A stretch of 64,000 bases of DNA from WLMZ01 sp038227995. GTDB lineage: Bacteria; Actinomycetota; Acidimicrobiia; Acidimicrobiales; Ilumatobacteraceae. The stretch spans positions 1 through 64,000 of the forward strand of contig JBBRPP010000005.1 of the NCBI GenBank assembly GCA_038227995.1. The letters run 5' to 3'. Each line of letters opens with the position of its first letter. Position 1 is the stretch's first letter. Shown one piece after another: positions 51,229 through 59,747 of this stretch. Under the pieces are notes generated by a model that saw nothing but the letters and a program-made list of their open reading frames with translations, searched no databases and had not been told where the DNA came from. A program made the translations under genes and the position numbers.

Positions 51229-52833
51229 ATGCGGCGTTCGGTGCTTGTCACAACCCTGATCTCGGTGTCTGTGGTCGCGGCCGCATGCGGCAGCGCCGGC
51301 CAGGGCGTCGTCGGACTCCGCAGCGACACGAAGACCTCGACCATCGGCACCGAAAACACGACCGGTCCCGATGACACGACCGGCACGGGTGACACCACGA
51401 ACGGTTCGACGGACAGCACGGCGTCGACGGACAGCAGCGGCACCGCCGACACGCTCAATCCTGCCGGCGATCCCTTCCGTTGGAAGAACGTCGACGGCAG
51501 CAGCGCGGTCCAAGAGGGTCACCTCGTGGTGCCGATCGACTACAGCGATCCGTCGCTCGGAACCTTCACGCTCGTCGTCGCCCGGCACAAGGCAACGAGT
51601 CCGTCGAAGCGGATCGGCACGTTGCTGGTCAACCGCGGTGGGCCGGGCTTCCCGTCGATCGACTTCGCGCTGCAGGCCGAGAACGTCTACTCCGAGAATC
51701 TGTTGAAGTACTTCGACGTCGTTTCGTGGGATCCGCGCGGCACCGGCGCCAGCAAGCCGGCGATCGACTGCGTCAGCGACTACGACCACTTCTTCACTGG
51801 CACTGACATCACTCCGGATACACCGGCCGAGAAGCAGCAGATCATCGATCTCGCCAAGGAGTTCGAGACGGACTGCGTGACCAAGAACGCGAAGATCCTC
51901 CAACACGTGGGCACCAACGATTCAGCCCGCGACATCGACTCGATCCGCGCCGCTCTGGGCGAACAGAAGATCAGCTACTTCGGTTTCAGCTACGGCAGCG
52001 AGCTCGGTGCGACCTGGGCGACGCTGTTCCCGCAGACCGTTCGCGTCGCGGTCCTCGACGGAGCGTCTGACCCGGAGGCCGGCTATCTCGAGAGCGGCCT
52101 GCAACAAGCCAAGGGGTTCGAGGACGCCATCGACACCTTCCTCAAGTTGTGCGACGGTGATTCGGAATGCACGTTCGGCAACGGCGACGCGGAAAGCGCC
52201 TTCGACGCGCTGATGAAGTCGCTCGACGACAAACCGATCCCGACGGTGACAGGTCGGCCGGATCTGACCCGATCGATGGCGATCACCGGTGTCTCCGAGG
52301 CGATGTACACCCAATCGTTGTGGCCGGCGCTCGAAAAGGGTCTGTCCGACGCCCAGAACGGTCATGGCAAGGGCCTGCTCGATCTCTACGACGAGTACTT
52401 CCAACGCCAGCCAGACGGGACGTACGACAACTCGCTGGAGGCATTCCAGGTGATCTCGTGCATGGACGAAGCCGAGCGCCTGACGGTTGCGCAGGATGAC
52501 GCCAACGCAGCTCAATACATTGCGGTCGCGCCCCGGGCAAACCCCAGCACCGTCGGCGCGTACATGTGCACGTTCCTTCCCAAGTCTGACAGCCCGCGGA
52601 TCACCATCACCGGAAAGGGAGCCGGTCCGATCCTGGTGGTCGGGACCACGGGCGACCCGGCCACCCCGCTGGCGAGCTCGCAGAACATGGCCAAGGATCT
52701 CGAGAACGGCGTCTTGCTCACGGTCGTCGGCGATCAGCACACCGGCTACAGCGTCAACGCGTGCTCGGTCGCGACGGTCGACGCGTACCTGATCAAGCAG
52801 ACGATGCCCAAGGTCGGCGCGCGCTGCGGCTGA
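51229..52833 (+). CDS. TAP-like alpha/beta-hydrolase peptidase lipoprotein (copy 2)
   Basis: 534 residues from ATG 51229. Lipobox V-A-A-A-C (Cys20), a Thr/Ser/Gly-rich stalk, then a hydrolase domain with all triad motifs of copy 1: G-F-S-Y-G-S (Ser254), G-T-T-G-D-P-A-T-P, D-Q-H-T-G-Y. The domains of the two copies are clearly paralogous while stalks differ, pointing to tandem duplication followed by divergence. Likely same transcript as copy 1. Confidence 0.92.
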   Translation: MRRSVLVTTLISVSVVAAACGSAGQGVVGLRSDTKTSTIGTENTTGPDDTTGTGDTTNGSTDSTASTDSSGTADTLNPAGDPFRWKNVDGSSAVQEGHLVVPIDYSDPSLGTFTLVVARHKATSPSKRIGTLLVNRGGPGFPSIDFALQAENVYSENLLKYFDVVSWDPRGTGASKPAIDCVSDYDHFFTGTDITPDTPAEKQQIIDLAKEFETDCVTKNAKILQHVGTNDSARDIDSIRAALGEQKISYFGFSYGSELGATWATLFPQTVRVAVLDGASDPEAGYLESGLQQAKGFEDAIDTFLKLCDGDSECTFGNGDAESAFDALMKSLDDKPIPTVTGRPDLTRSMAITGVSEAMYTQSLWPALEKGLSDAQNGHGKGLLDLYDEYFQRQPDGTYDNSLEAFQVISCMDEAERLTVAQDDANAAQYIAVAPRANPSTVGAYMCTFLPKSDSPRITITGKGAGPILVVGTTGDPATPLASSQNMAKDLENGVLLTVVGDQHTGYSVNACSVATVDAYLIKQTMPKVGARCG

Positions 52834-52863
52834 GCCCGGGCCGACGCGCCCTGATCGCCGCGC

Positions 52864-54636
52864 TCAGAGGGTCGGAGCGCAGGCAGTTCCGTCGACGTTG
52901 CAGACGAGATCACTGGCCGGCGTGTGATCGATGCCATGCGCGGTCCACCACCCGTGGGGGCCGTCGTTGCTGAACGCGTAGGCGTTGGCACGGTTCGGGT
53001 CGCCCGCGACGGCGATCATGATCCGCTCGGGACGAGTCACGATCGGCACCAGCCGTTGCGGGTCGTCGGTCTCGGCGAACTCGGCCGGGAGGACACCTTC
53101 GGCGACGAGGTCGGTGAGCCGACGCCGGCCGGCCGTCAGGTTGGTCCATTCGCCGATCATCCGCTCGAACGTGAGCGCAGGGATCCGCGCGTGTTGGAAC
53201 AGGGCCCGCTGCGCATCGCGCTTGCTCCAGCCGGCGCGAGCGAACGTACGCGCCAGGTTCGGTGAGAGCACGAGCAATGGTTGGTACTGGTCGTGGCCCA
53301 GACCGCACAGGTGGGTGAGGTCCCACGCCGTGACGCGAGTGAGCCCGTTGGCCAGGTACGGAACGATGGCCTCTGGCGTCGAACCGAACACGCTGCCGAT
53401 GATCGTGCCGCTGTTCGTGCGCACCATCGTCACCGCATCGTCGTTGGCGGCAAAGCCGAACGTGGCGCTGAGCGGTGACCAACCGATCTCGGCCAGGCAC
53501 GCCATGTCCTCGGCCAGAACCACCTTCGATGAGTTGCCGAACGTCGCGCGATCGTGTTCGTCGGCGGTGAAGCCGAACACATTGCGCAGGTAGAGCCGCA
53601 ACCAGCGCCCGACGCACGTGTTGGCATGCGCCCCCTCGCGCATCGAGCCCGAGCCATGGTTGAAACCCAGGGCCGCGCTGTTCGGGCCGTCGAGGATGAC
53701 GAGAGCATCGGCACCGGTGGTGTTGCCCGAGTGTTCCGAGCCGTAGCGCGGGTCGGCCAGGATCTCGGCCATCGCGATCAGCACCGGCAGATGCTCGGGC
53801 CGGCATCCGGCCATCACCGCATTGACGCCGATCGACCAGATCGTGAGGTCGCGACCGGACGACGTGGCGATCCCTACCCGCTTCCACGGGTCGTGTCCCG
53901 AGTCGAGCAGATAGGCCTCGACGCGTTCGCGAGTGGGAGGGATGATCGGGTGGCCGTCGGTCCACCCGCGGGCGATGAATTCGGCGTTGATCTCGTCGAT
54001 CGTGCCGCGCTTCACCACGTCGAGAGCGGTCGGTTCGTCGCTGGTCTCGTCAACGCGATCTTCGTCGGATTCCGTGGCGAGCAGACCGGCGACGATGCGA
54101 TCGACCGTCACGGCCAGGAAGTTGGCGATCATCTCGTCGGCCGATTGGGCATCGACGTGGCCGATGGTGACCGCGAGCGGCAGACCATCGAAGCCATAGC
54201 CACGCGCCGTGGCAGCGGCCTGACCCTCGAAGCCGTTGCAGACGATCGAGACCGAGGGGATACCGGCAGATTCAGCAGTGATCGATGCCCGCATCACGGC
54301 GGGCGTACAGCTGCCTCAACAACCCATCGCCGACACCACGGCGTCGACACCGCGATCGTGCAGGTCGGTTGGCAGGCGAGCGATGCGTTCCTTCTCGTCG
54401 GCTCCGTGGAGGTTGCCGAACACGTCGTAGTCGAGGATCTCGATCCCCTCGTACCGCCGCCGCAACTCGGTGGCGAGGACAGGGAACAGCTCGTCGCCCC
54501 GGAACAGGTAGTCCCACAGGAACGCAACTCGCTTGCCGGCCAGCGTCTGCAACCGCTCGGCCCGCCGCCGTCGCTGCACACCCTGCGGAGATCGAGGCCA
54601 CACCACGTCGTACGTTGCACTCTCCGACAGCTGCAT
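52864..54636 (-). CDS. UGSC-family selenoprotein (in-frame UGA read as Sec)
   Basis: Read through one TGA (54318-54316), the frame runs from ATG 54636 to 52864: 590 residues, selenocysteine at position 107, context G-C-U-G-S-C-T-P. The segment after it, A-E-S-A-G-I-P-S-V, is the continuation typical of UGSC-family (seleno)proteins, where U may be Cys in relatives. The N-terminal half holds A-F-L-W-D-Y-L-F-R-G and I-L-D-Y-D-V-F-G-N-L-H-G. From about 190 on, a long second region begins with G-W-T-D-G-H-P-I-I-P-P-T and is not assigned. A SECIS-like hairpin follows the UGA. Without recoding the gene would be two frames with no start for the second near its conserved core. Redox function is inferred; substrate unknown. 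Confidence 0.85.
54287..54304 (-). promoter_or_regulatory. SECIS-like hairpin downstream of the UGA codon
   Basis: In the mRNA, 11 bases after the UGA, a perfect 6-bp stem GCCCGC/GCGGGC closes a 6-base loop CGUGAU containing the GU that bacterial SECIS loops present to SelB. A lower stem GCAG/CUGC can form outside it. Distance and form fit bacterial SECIS elements, which sit in the coding frame just after UGA. Confidence 0.65.
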
Positions 54637-54847
54637 GGTGTCATTCTGCCTCACAGTCAGCGGACGAGCACTCTGACATCGAGGACACCGTCTCATCGAC
54701 GGGGGTGTGCGTTGGTGGTGGCCCGCGGGTCGCCGGTCTTGGCATTGACGCTGCAAAGACGTGTGTAATGTCCACGCCAGCGATTGGGGTGACGGGTCGT
54801 GCTCGATCGAGTGCGGGCACTACCGGCGCGGGATGAGGGGAACCAAA

Positions 54848-56191
54848 ATGGACAAGGGTGTATCGGACGACGTCCTGGATGAACTCGCGAGCCTTCGCGC
54901 CGAGTTGCGAGCGGTGCGAGCAGAACTCGATCAGATCCGCGCCGGCGAGGTTGCCGTGCGATCTGCCGGAACCCGAGAGGGTGTCGAGCGCTCCGTGCTC
55001 GCCGCGGGAACGGATCCCGAGAGCACGGTCACCACCACCACCACCAGCCGCCGCGGTCTGTTGGCCCTCGCCGGCGGAGCCGCCGTCGCGGCTGCGACTG
55101 CCGGAGCCGTGCTCAGCGCCGCGCAGCCCGCTGCGGCTGCTGGGGTTCCGGTGACGGTCGGTGATCGTGTCCAGTCGGCAGCAGCACCCCTCTCCTCGAC
55201 TCAGATCGACTACGGCGCTGCGAGTTCGTCACCCGGCACGAACCTCTTCAACGTGCACGACTTCGGCAGCAACTTGGACTTCAACGAGGGCCAACCGGCA
55301 GCGGTCGCCGGGTACGCCGCGAACTTGGTCACCATCGGTGTGGCCGGGCACAGCACGCGCGGCGCGAATGGCGCCTCGATCGGCGTGATGGGCGTGTCCA
55401 GCGTCAACGCCGGCACCGGGGTCTCGGGCACCGCCTTCACCGACGGGATCGGAGTCAGCGGCAACTGTGGAAACAACGGTCTCGGAGTGTCCGGCTTGAC
55501 GGTGGGTACAGCGGCGTACGGCGTCTTCGGCTTTGCCTCGAAGCCTGACTCGTTCGGTGTCGGCGGTACGTCGTCGGCGGGTACCGGCGTTGCCGCCGTG
55601 AGCACAACCGGCGTCGCACTGAACGTCGGCGGAAATGGCCGAATGGTGTTGGCCTCGAACCTCACGGCAGGCGCGCCGACGACGGGGGCGCGCGTGGCCG
55701 GCGAGGTCGTGCGCGACGGAAACGGTGACCTCTACATCTGCTACGCCGCAGGCACGCCCGGTTCGTGGCGCAAGCTCGGCGGCGGGACGACCGCAGGCTC
55801 GCTGCACGTGATCAACCCGACACGCGTGTACGACAGTCGCCTCGGCGTGGGCGGCGCAGCGATCACCGGCGGCAACAATCGGGTCATCAGCGTCGCCAAC
55901 GGCATCGACATCACCACGGGCGCGGTCAACGCCCCCAACATCGTGCCCGCCGGTGCCACCGCCGTCACATACAACCTCACAATCACCCAGGCCACCGTCG
56001 GCGGCTTCCTGGCCGTCACCCCCGGCGACGCTCCGGCTTTCGCGGCCTCGTCGATCAACTGGACCGCCGCCACCACGGATCTCGCCAACGCCAGCCTCGT
56101 CAAACTCAACGCCACTCGTGAGGTCAAGGTCTTCGCCGGCGGCGGTGGGACCACCCAGTTCATCATCGACGTCACCGGCTACTACCTGTAA
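54848..56191 (+). CDS. Tat-exported surface protein with V-D-V-T-G-Y end
   Basis: 447 residues from ATG 54848, chosen for GAGGGGA upstream; ATG 54833 is also in frame. A 55-residue N-terminal coiled-coil segment (L-R-A-E-L-R-A-V-R-A-E-L) precedes a twin-arginine signal S-R-R-G-L-L-A-L-A (about 84-92) with Ala-rich core, ending A-A-A-A. The exported part is Gly/Ala/Val/Thr-rich with pseudo-repeats of G-V-x-G (about 160-290), then a C-terminal beta domain ending V-T-G-Y-Y-L. Function unknown; probably a cell-surface or adhesive protein. Same architecture as the gene at 56605-58200. Confidence 0.8.
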   Translation: MDKGVSDDVLDELASLRAELRAVRAELDQIRAGEVAVRSAGTREGVERSVLAAGTDPESTVTTTTTSRRGLLALAGGAAVAAATAGAVLSAAQPAAAAGVPVTVGDRVQSAAAPLSSTQIDYGAASSSPGTNLFNVHDFGSNLDFNEGQPAAVAGYAANLVTIGVAGHSTRGANGASIGVMGVSSVNAGTGVSGTAFTDGIGVSGNCGNNGLGVSGLTVGTAAYGVFGFASKPDSFGVGGTSSAGTGVAAVSTTGVALNVGGNGRMVLASNLTAGAPTTGARVAGEVVRDGNGDLYICYAAGTPGSWRKLGGGTTAGSLHVINPTRVYDSRLGVGGAAITGGNNRVISVANGIDITTGAVNAPNIVPAGATAVTYNLTITQATVGGFLAVTPGDAPAFAASSINWTAATTDLANASLVKLNATREVKVFAGGGGTTQFIIDVTGYYL

Positions 56192-56604
56192 CGACTCGAC
56201 ATCCGAGGCATCGGGCGCCTATCGCGGCCGCAGGCGACGTTGCATCAACATGTGTGAGCTCGCTCGATTCGTTCACGGACTCGCCCAGCAAACGAAGCAG
56301 CAGCGGTGATGAGGTTTGAAACCGCATCACCGCTCTTGCCCGGAGCGGAAGTCTTGCAGGTGCTTTCAAACCCGCCGGATGCTTTCCGCCACCTCCGGTG
56401 ACCGACTGCATCGCCCGTCCGTCCTTGACCGAAACGACACGAATCCCCCGTGATCGTCATGGCTGAAACGTTCTCGCAGTTGCGGCGTACCTTTGGACGG
56501 TCGGCACGTACCGCAGCGCAGCTGCTCGGGCGGTGGTCCACCGCTCAGCATCTGATACCGACCACCGCCAAGGCGACATCACCGCAGACCGAGTGCACAG
56601 CGCT
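56192..56604. other. Intergenic region between convergent surface-protein genes
   Basis: 413 bases. Holds one strong hairpin (56302-56334, separate entry). The rest shows no gene; the small frames present have atypical codon use. Confidence 0.6.
56302..56334. terminator. Bidirectional hairpin with GTTTGAAAC centre
   Basis: 33-base near-perfect palindrome, outer arms AGCGGTGATG/CATCACCGCT and inner GGTTT/AAACC, one mismatch pair. Lies between the converging stops of the two surface-protein genes. Shares its centre and outer ends with the hairpin at 58484-58510. Confidence 0.65.
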
Positions 56605-58200
56605 CTACGTGTAGAAGCCGGTGACGTCAACGACGAAGTCGATGGTGCCACCCGCACCGCCGGAGAACACCTTGATCTGGCGGTTCCCGTCGATCTTGGC
56701 GACTCCGCCGTTGGCGAGCACGGCGCCAGCGGACGACCAGTTGATCGACGAAGCGACGAACGTCGTGGCGTCGCCTGGCGTGACGGCGAGAAACCCGGCC
56801 ACCGACGTCGGCGAGACGATCGTGAGATTGAGGGTCACCGCTGACGCCCCAACCGGCACGACGTCGGCGTTGGTGAGGGTGCCATCAGTCGCGTGCGCGT
56901 CCTTGACCGACACGACTCGATTCGAACCGATCGTCAAGACGCCGTGATCCGCGTACCCGGCCTGGCGGCTGTCGTAAGCGCGAAACGGATCGACCGGTCG
57001 GAACGCGCCACTCGCCGTCGCCGTCGCCGTCGCCCCGATTCGATGCCAGTTGCCAGGTGTTCCGGCGGCGACACACGAGTACAGGTCACCGACCGAGTCG
57101 AGGATCATCTCGCCCGCCGCATAGGCGCCCGAGCTGGGCGCTCCGATGCCACCCTGCGGCTTGACGCGCACGCGTCCGGTTCCGTTGCAGTCGAGGTCGA
57201 GGCCACTCGTCGACTCTGCCGAGACCGCGATGTTCGACGTCGATCGAGCGACGACGGCACGACCGGATCCCGAGACGCCACGCACACCGTCGCCGGACCC
57301 GGAGGTGGCGAGCACGCCACGACCAGAGGTTGACGTCCCCGAGACGCCGTCGCCTGTGTTGTTGGCGTTGCCGATGACGCCATTGACCCCGGTGGCGTTG
57401 ATGCCGGCGCCCGCTCCCACCGAGGTGGCGTTGATCGCGTTGTCGAGGCCGGTCGCCACGAGCCCGATGCCGTTGTTCGACAGGGCACGGACGCCGACGC
57501 CACCGACCGCAGCACTCGAACCGGCGACGCCGTACACAGCGCCCGCGCCTGACACCCCGGTTCCACTCGCCGACGTACCGCTGACGCCCGTCGCTGCTCC
57601 GCGGGCGTCGCCAACGACCCCGATCCCGTTGCCGCTGCCGTCCGCTGTGACGATGCCGTAGACGCCGACGGGGTAGGCCGGCGTGGGCTGCAACACCACG
57701 ATGTTCGCGCTGCCGCAGACCCCGATGCCCTGCTTGTTCGCGTCGGCGAAGGGAGTCGCATCGCCCATCACGCCGAATCGGTAACCGGCGCCAGCATCGA
57801 CGTCGCTCGAGCTGGCAAAGATCGCGGCTCGAAAGTTCGCGTCGGGGGCCCTGGTCGTCCCCGAATAGTTGCGCACCTGGAGTGCAGCGACCATCAGGTT
57901 GGTCGGGCTCGGGCACTCGAGGATGGTGCTGTCACCGACCAGCGTCGGGGAGTTCACGACGCCGATGTTCAGGGGGGCACTGGTCGCCGCCGAGGCGGGG
58001 AGAACGTCGACGACAACGGCGGCGGCCGCGCCCGCCGTCGCGGCTGCGGCCATTCGCACGAAGCCACGCCTGCTGGACCGAATCTGAGCCGTCCCGTCGC
58101 CTCCGCCTGTTGTGACATCGCGCCCGACGGTGACCGTCCGCCGGCGCTTCGATGTGCTGGGCCCGCTCGCGGTGCTGCCCGCGTCCGCTATCTCGTCCAT
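56605..58200 (-). CDS. Tat-exported surface protein, paralog of the neighbour
   Basis: 531 residues from ATG 58200. A polar Arg/Thr/Ser-rich N-terminus, twin-arginine signal S-S-R-R-G-F-V-R-M (about 42-50) with Ala-rich core, then an exported Gly/Ala/Val/Asn-rich region with more than ten G-V-x-G-like short repeats (about 160-370). The C-terminal beta domain contains G-F-L-A-V-T-P-G-D and ends V-D-V-T-G-F-Y-T. The repeat zone suggests a beta-solenoid. Convergent with its paralog at 54848-56191. Function unknown. Confidence 0.8.
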   Translation of the reverse strand: MDEIADAGSTASGPSTSKRRRTVTVGRDVTTGGGDGTAQIRSSRRGFVRMAAAATAGAAAAVVVDVLPASAATSAPLNIGVVNSPTLVGDSTILECPSPTNLMVAALQVRNYSGTTRAPDANFRAAIFASSSDVDAGAGYRFGVMGDATPFADANKQGIGVCGSANIVVLQPTPAYPVGVYGIVTADGSGNGIGVVGDARGAATGVSGTSASGTGVSGAGAVYGVAGSSAAVGGVGVRALSNNGIGLVATGLDNAINATSVGAGAGINATGVNGVIGNANNTGDGVSGTSTSGRGVLATSGSGDGVRGVSGSGRAVVARSTSNIAVSAESTSGLDLDCNGTGRVRVKPQGGIGAPSSGAYAAGEMILDSVGDLYSCVAAGTPGNWHRIGATATATASGAFRPVDPFRAYDSRQAGYADHGVLTIGSNRVVSVKDAHATDGTLTNADVVPVGASAVTLNLTIVSPTSVAGFLAVTPGDATTFVASSINWSSAGAVLANGGVAKIDGNRQIKVFSGGAGGTIDFVVDVTGFYT

Positions 58201-58524
58201 ACGTTCCCCTCGTCGCCGCTGCCCGCGGCTTCGCAGACATCACCTGGCCCGCCGCTGCGTGCGTGGCAGATGCTACGTCATGGCGACCACGTCGCTGCCC
58301 GAGATAGAAAGCAGCACCGCAGTCGTCGATGTCGCGGCAGTCTTGGAGTTCCTCACCACCGTCGAATAGCCGAGGCGTGTCGGTCAGCGGACGCACAATC
58401 CCGCGAGCGCGACTCTCGCGAAGTACGGGCGAGGCACCGGCCGTGCACGAGTCACGACTCAGATTCACCGGTCAACACGCGGAGGTGGCGCAGTTTGAAA
58501 CTGCGCCACCGCTACCACATGGAG
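58201..58524. other. Intergenic region, mostly empty
   Basis: 324 bases from the surface-protein start to the tRNA-Ser end. Apart from the hairpin at 58484-58510, no gene or site is recognised. It should hold the promoter of the surface-protein gene. Confidence 0.5.
58484..58510 (-). terminator. Terminator hairpin after tRNA-Ser
   Basis: Perfect 12-bp stem GGTGGCGCAGTT/AACTGCGCCACC with loop TGA, 14 bases beyond the 3' end of tRNA-Ser(CGA). Related in sequence to the hairpin at 56302-56334: both have GTTTGAAAC at the centre and CACCGCT just after. Confidence 0.7.
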
Positions 58525-58612
58525 CGGAAGGGGTGGGATTTGAACCCACGGAGACGCACAACGCCTCAACGGTTTTCGAGACCGGCCCATTCGTCCGCTC
58601 TGGCACCCTTCC
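58525..58612 (-). tRNA. tRNA-Ser(CGA)
   Basis: 88 bases, class II with a long variable arm. Acceptor GGAAGGG/CCCTTCC, discriminator G, no encoded CCA, anticodon loop CTCGAAA giving CGA (serine, UCG), T-arm GTTCAAATC. Confidence 0.95.
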
Positions 58613-58689
58613 GCCCGACAGACTAGCGCCTCGCGAGGTGGCCACCTCACCCGAATTCGTGGCGGCGAAGGGGGTCGAAGCGTCAATTA

Positions 58690-59166
58690 ATGCTCAAGAT
58701 TCTCGGCGTCACGACCGATATCTCATTCGTGGCGGACCTCACCATGATTCACACCAACTCGGGAATGACATCGCCGAGTTTGGCCTCACTTCTGCATGAA
58801 CGACTCGACCCTCAGGCCATCCTGAATTCGATCGTTCGATCTGTCGCCGGTGTGATCGGAGCAGCGCTGGCCAGCGCTGATGGACGAAGTGTGGCCCATT
58901 CGGACCACCTCGTGCACGACCCGAGTCGGGCGGCGATGATCGCGGCAACGATGGGTCTCGCCGGCCAACTGATCGGCGTGGTCGGTGGCCACCAGCTCGA
59001 AGAAGTGGTGGTTCGATCCGACGCTGGCTTCGTCATCGTCTACGCAGTCGGCAGCGAGGGCGTGCTCACAGTGCTCGCTCGTCCCAGTACGAACCTGCAC
59101 CACATCAACACTGAAGTGCGATCACGGCTGGAAGGCCTGCGCGGCGTCGTCAAGGCGGGTCGCTGA
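58690..59166 (+). CDS. Roadblock/LC7-domain protein
   Basis: 158 residues from ATG 58690; in-frame ATG 58744 and ATG 58765 are alternatives and none has a clear ribosome site. From about residue 38 it shows a roadblock/LC7 fold: L-D-P-Q-A-I-L, V-A-G-V-I-G-A-A-L-A-S-A-D-G-R, and a central strand block. Bacterial roadblock proteins act as GTPase-activating or scaffold partners of small Ras-like GTPases. The GTPase follows directly (2-base gap). Same gene order as CvnB/CvnD conservons of Streptomyces, without the kinase and DUF742 members. Confidence 0.8.
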   Translation: MLKILGVTTDISFVADLTMIHTNSGMTSPSLASLLHERLDPQAILNSIVRSVAGVIGAALASADGRSVAHSDHLVHDPSRAAMIAATMGLAGQLIGVVGGHQLEEVVVRSDAGFVIVYAVGSEGVLTVLARPSTNLHHINTEVRSRLEGLRGVVKAGR

Positions 59167-59168
59167 CC

Positions 59169-59747
59169 GTGACCACCGAGCACACGTTCAAGATCCTCGT
59201 CACCGGACCGTTCGCGGCCGGCAAGACCTCGTTGATCCAAGCGATCTCACAGAGCCCGGTCGTGACGACCGAGGTCGCGACATCGGGCGAAGAAGCTGCC
59301 GTCAAGGCGAACACGACGGTCGCAATGGACTTCGGCACGTTTGCCCTCAGCCCGCTGGACGACAGCGAAGAGCTCGTTCATCTCCTCATGTTCGGGACAC
59401 CCGGCCAGGAGCGCTTCCGGTTCATGACCGACATTCTGAAGGCCGACGTCGACGTCGTCACGTTTGTCGTCGACGCCCGCGCCCCGGCCAGCTTTCAAGA
59501 AGCGCGCAGCATGCTCGCGCTCGTGATGAACGGGCTGCGCGTGCCCCTGGTGATCGCCGTCAATCGATGCGACGACCGCGAACAAGCTCGACAGGTCGCC
59601 GGCTACCTCGGCGCGGGTCCGGACATTCCGGCGATCCCATGCCAACTCATCGATCCAGAATCCGGCCGCGAGGTCGTCGCTGAAGTGCTCGTCGCTCTGC
59701 TCGATGCAGACGATTCGGCGCTCGTCACCCAGGGAGGCATCTCATGA
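59169..59747 (+). CDS. Small Ras-like GTPase (CvnD/MglA-like)
   Basis: 192 residues from GTG 59169. G1 G-P-F-A-A-G-K-T (13-20), switch II F-G-T-P-G-Q-E-R-F-R-F (about 76-86), G4 N-R-C-D in place of N-K-x-D. Bacterial small GTPases of this family control polarity, motility or development. In G3 the usual D-x-x-G is G-T-P-G, as in the bacterial ATP/GTP-binding subfamily. Coupled on both sides: 2 bases after the roadblock gene and ATGA-overlapping the PATAN gene. Confidence 0.9.
   Translation: MTTEHTFKILVTGPFAAGKTSLIQAISQSPVVTTEVATSGEEAAVKANTTVAMDFGTFALSPLDDSEELVHLLMFGTPGQERFRFMTDILKADVDVVTFVVDARAPASFQEARSMLALVMNGLRVPLVIAVNRCDDREQARQVAGYLGAGPDIPAIPCQLIDPESGREVVAEVLVALLDADDSALVTQGGIS

Noticed and set aside
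54316..54318. TGA as a disabling stop (pseudogene)
   Set aside because: The frame is intact on both sides, the TGA falls at the family's U/C position, a SECIS-like hairpin follows, and selA/selB are present.
58525..58612. tRNA-Sec, given the long variable arm
   Set aside because: The anticodon is CGA and the acceptor stem is 7 bp with a normal serine layout; tRNA-Sec would have anticodon TCA and a longer acceptor stem.
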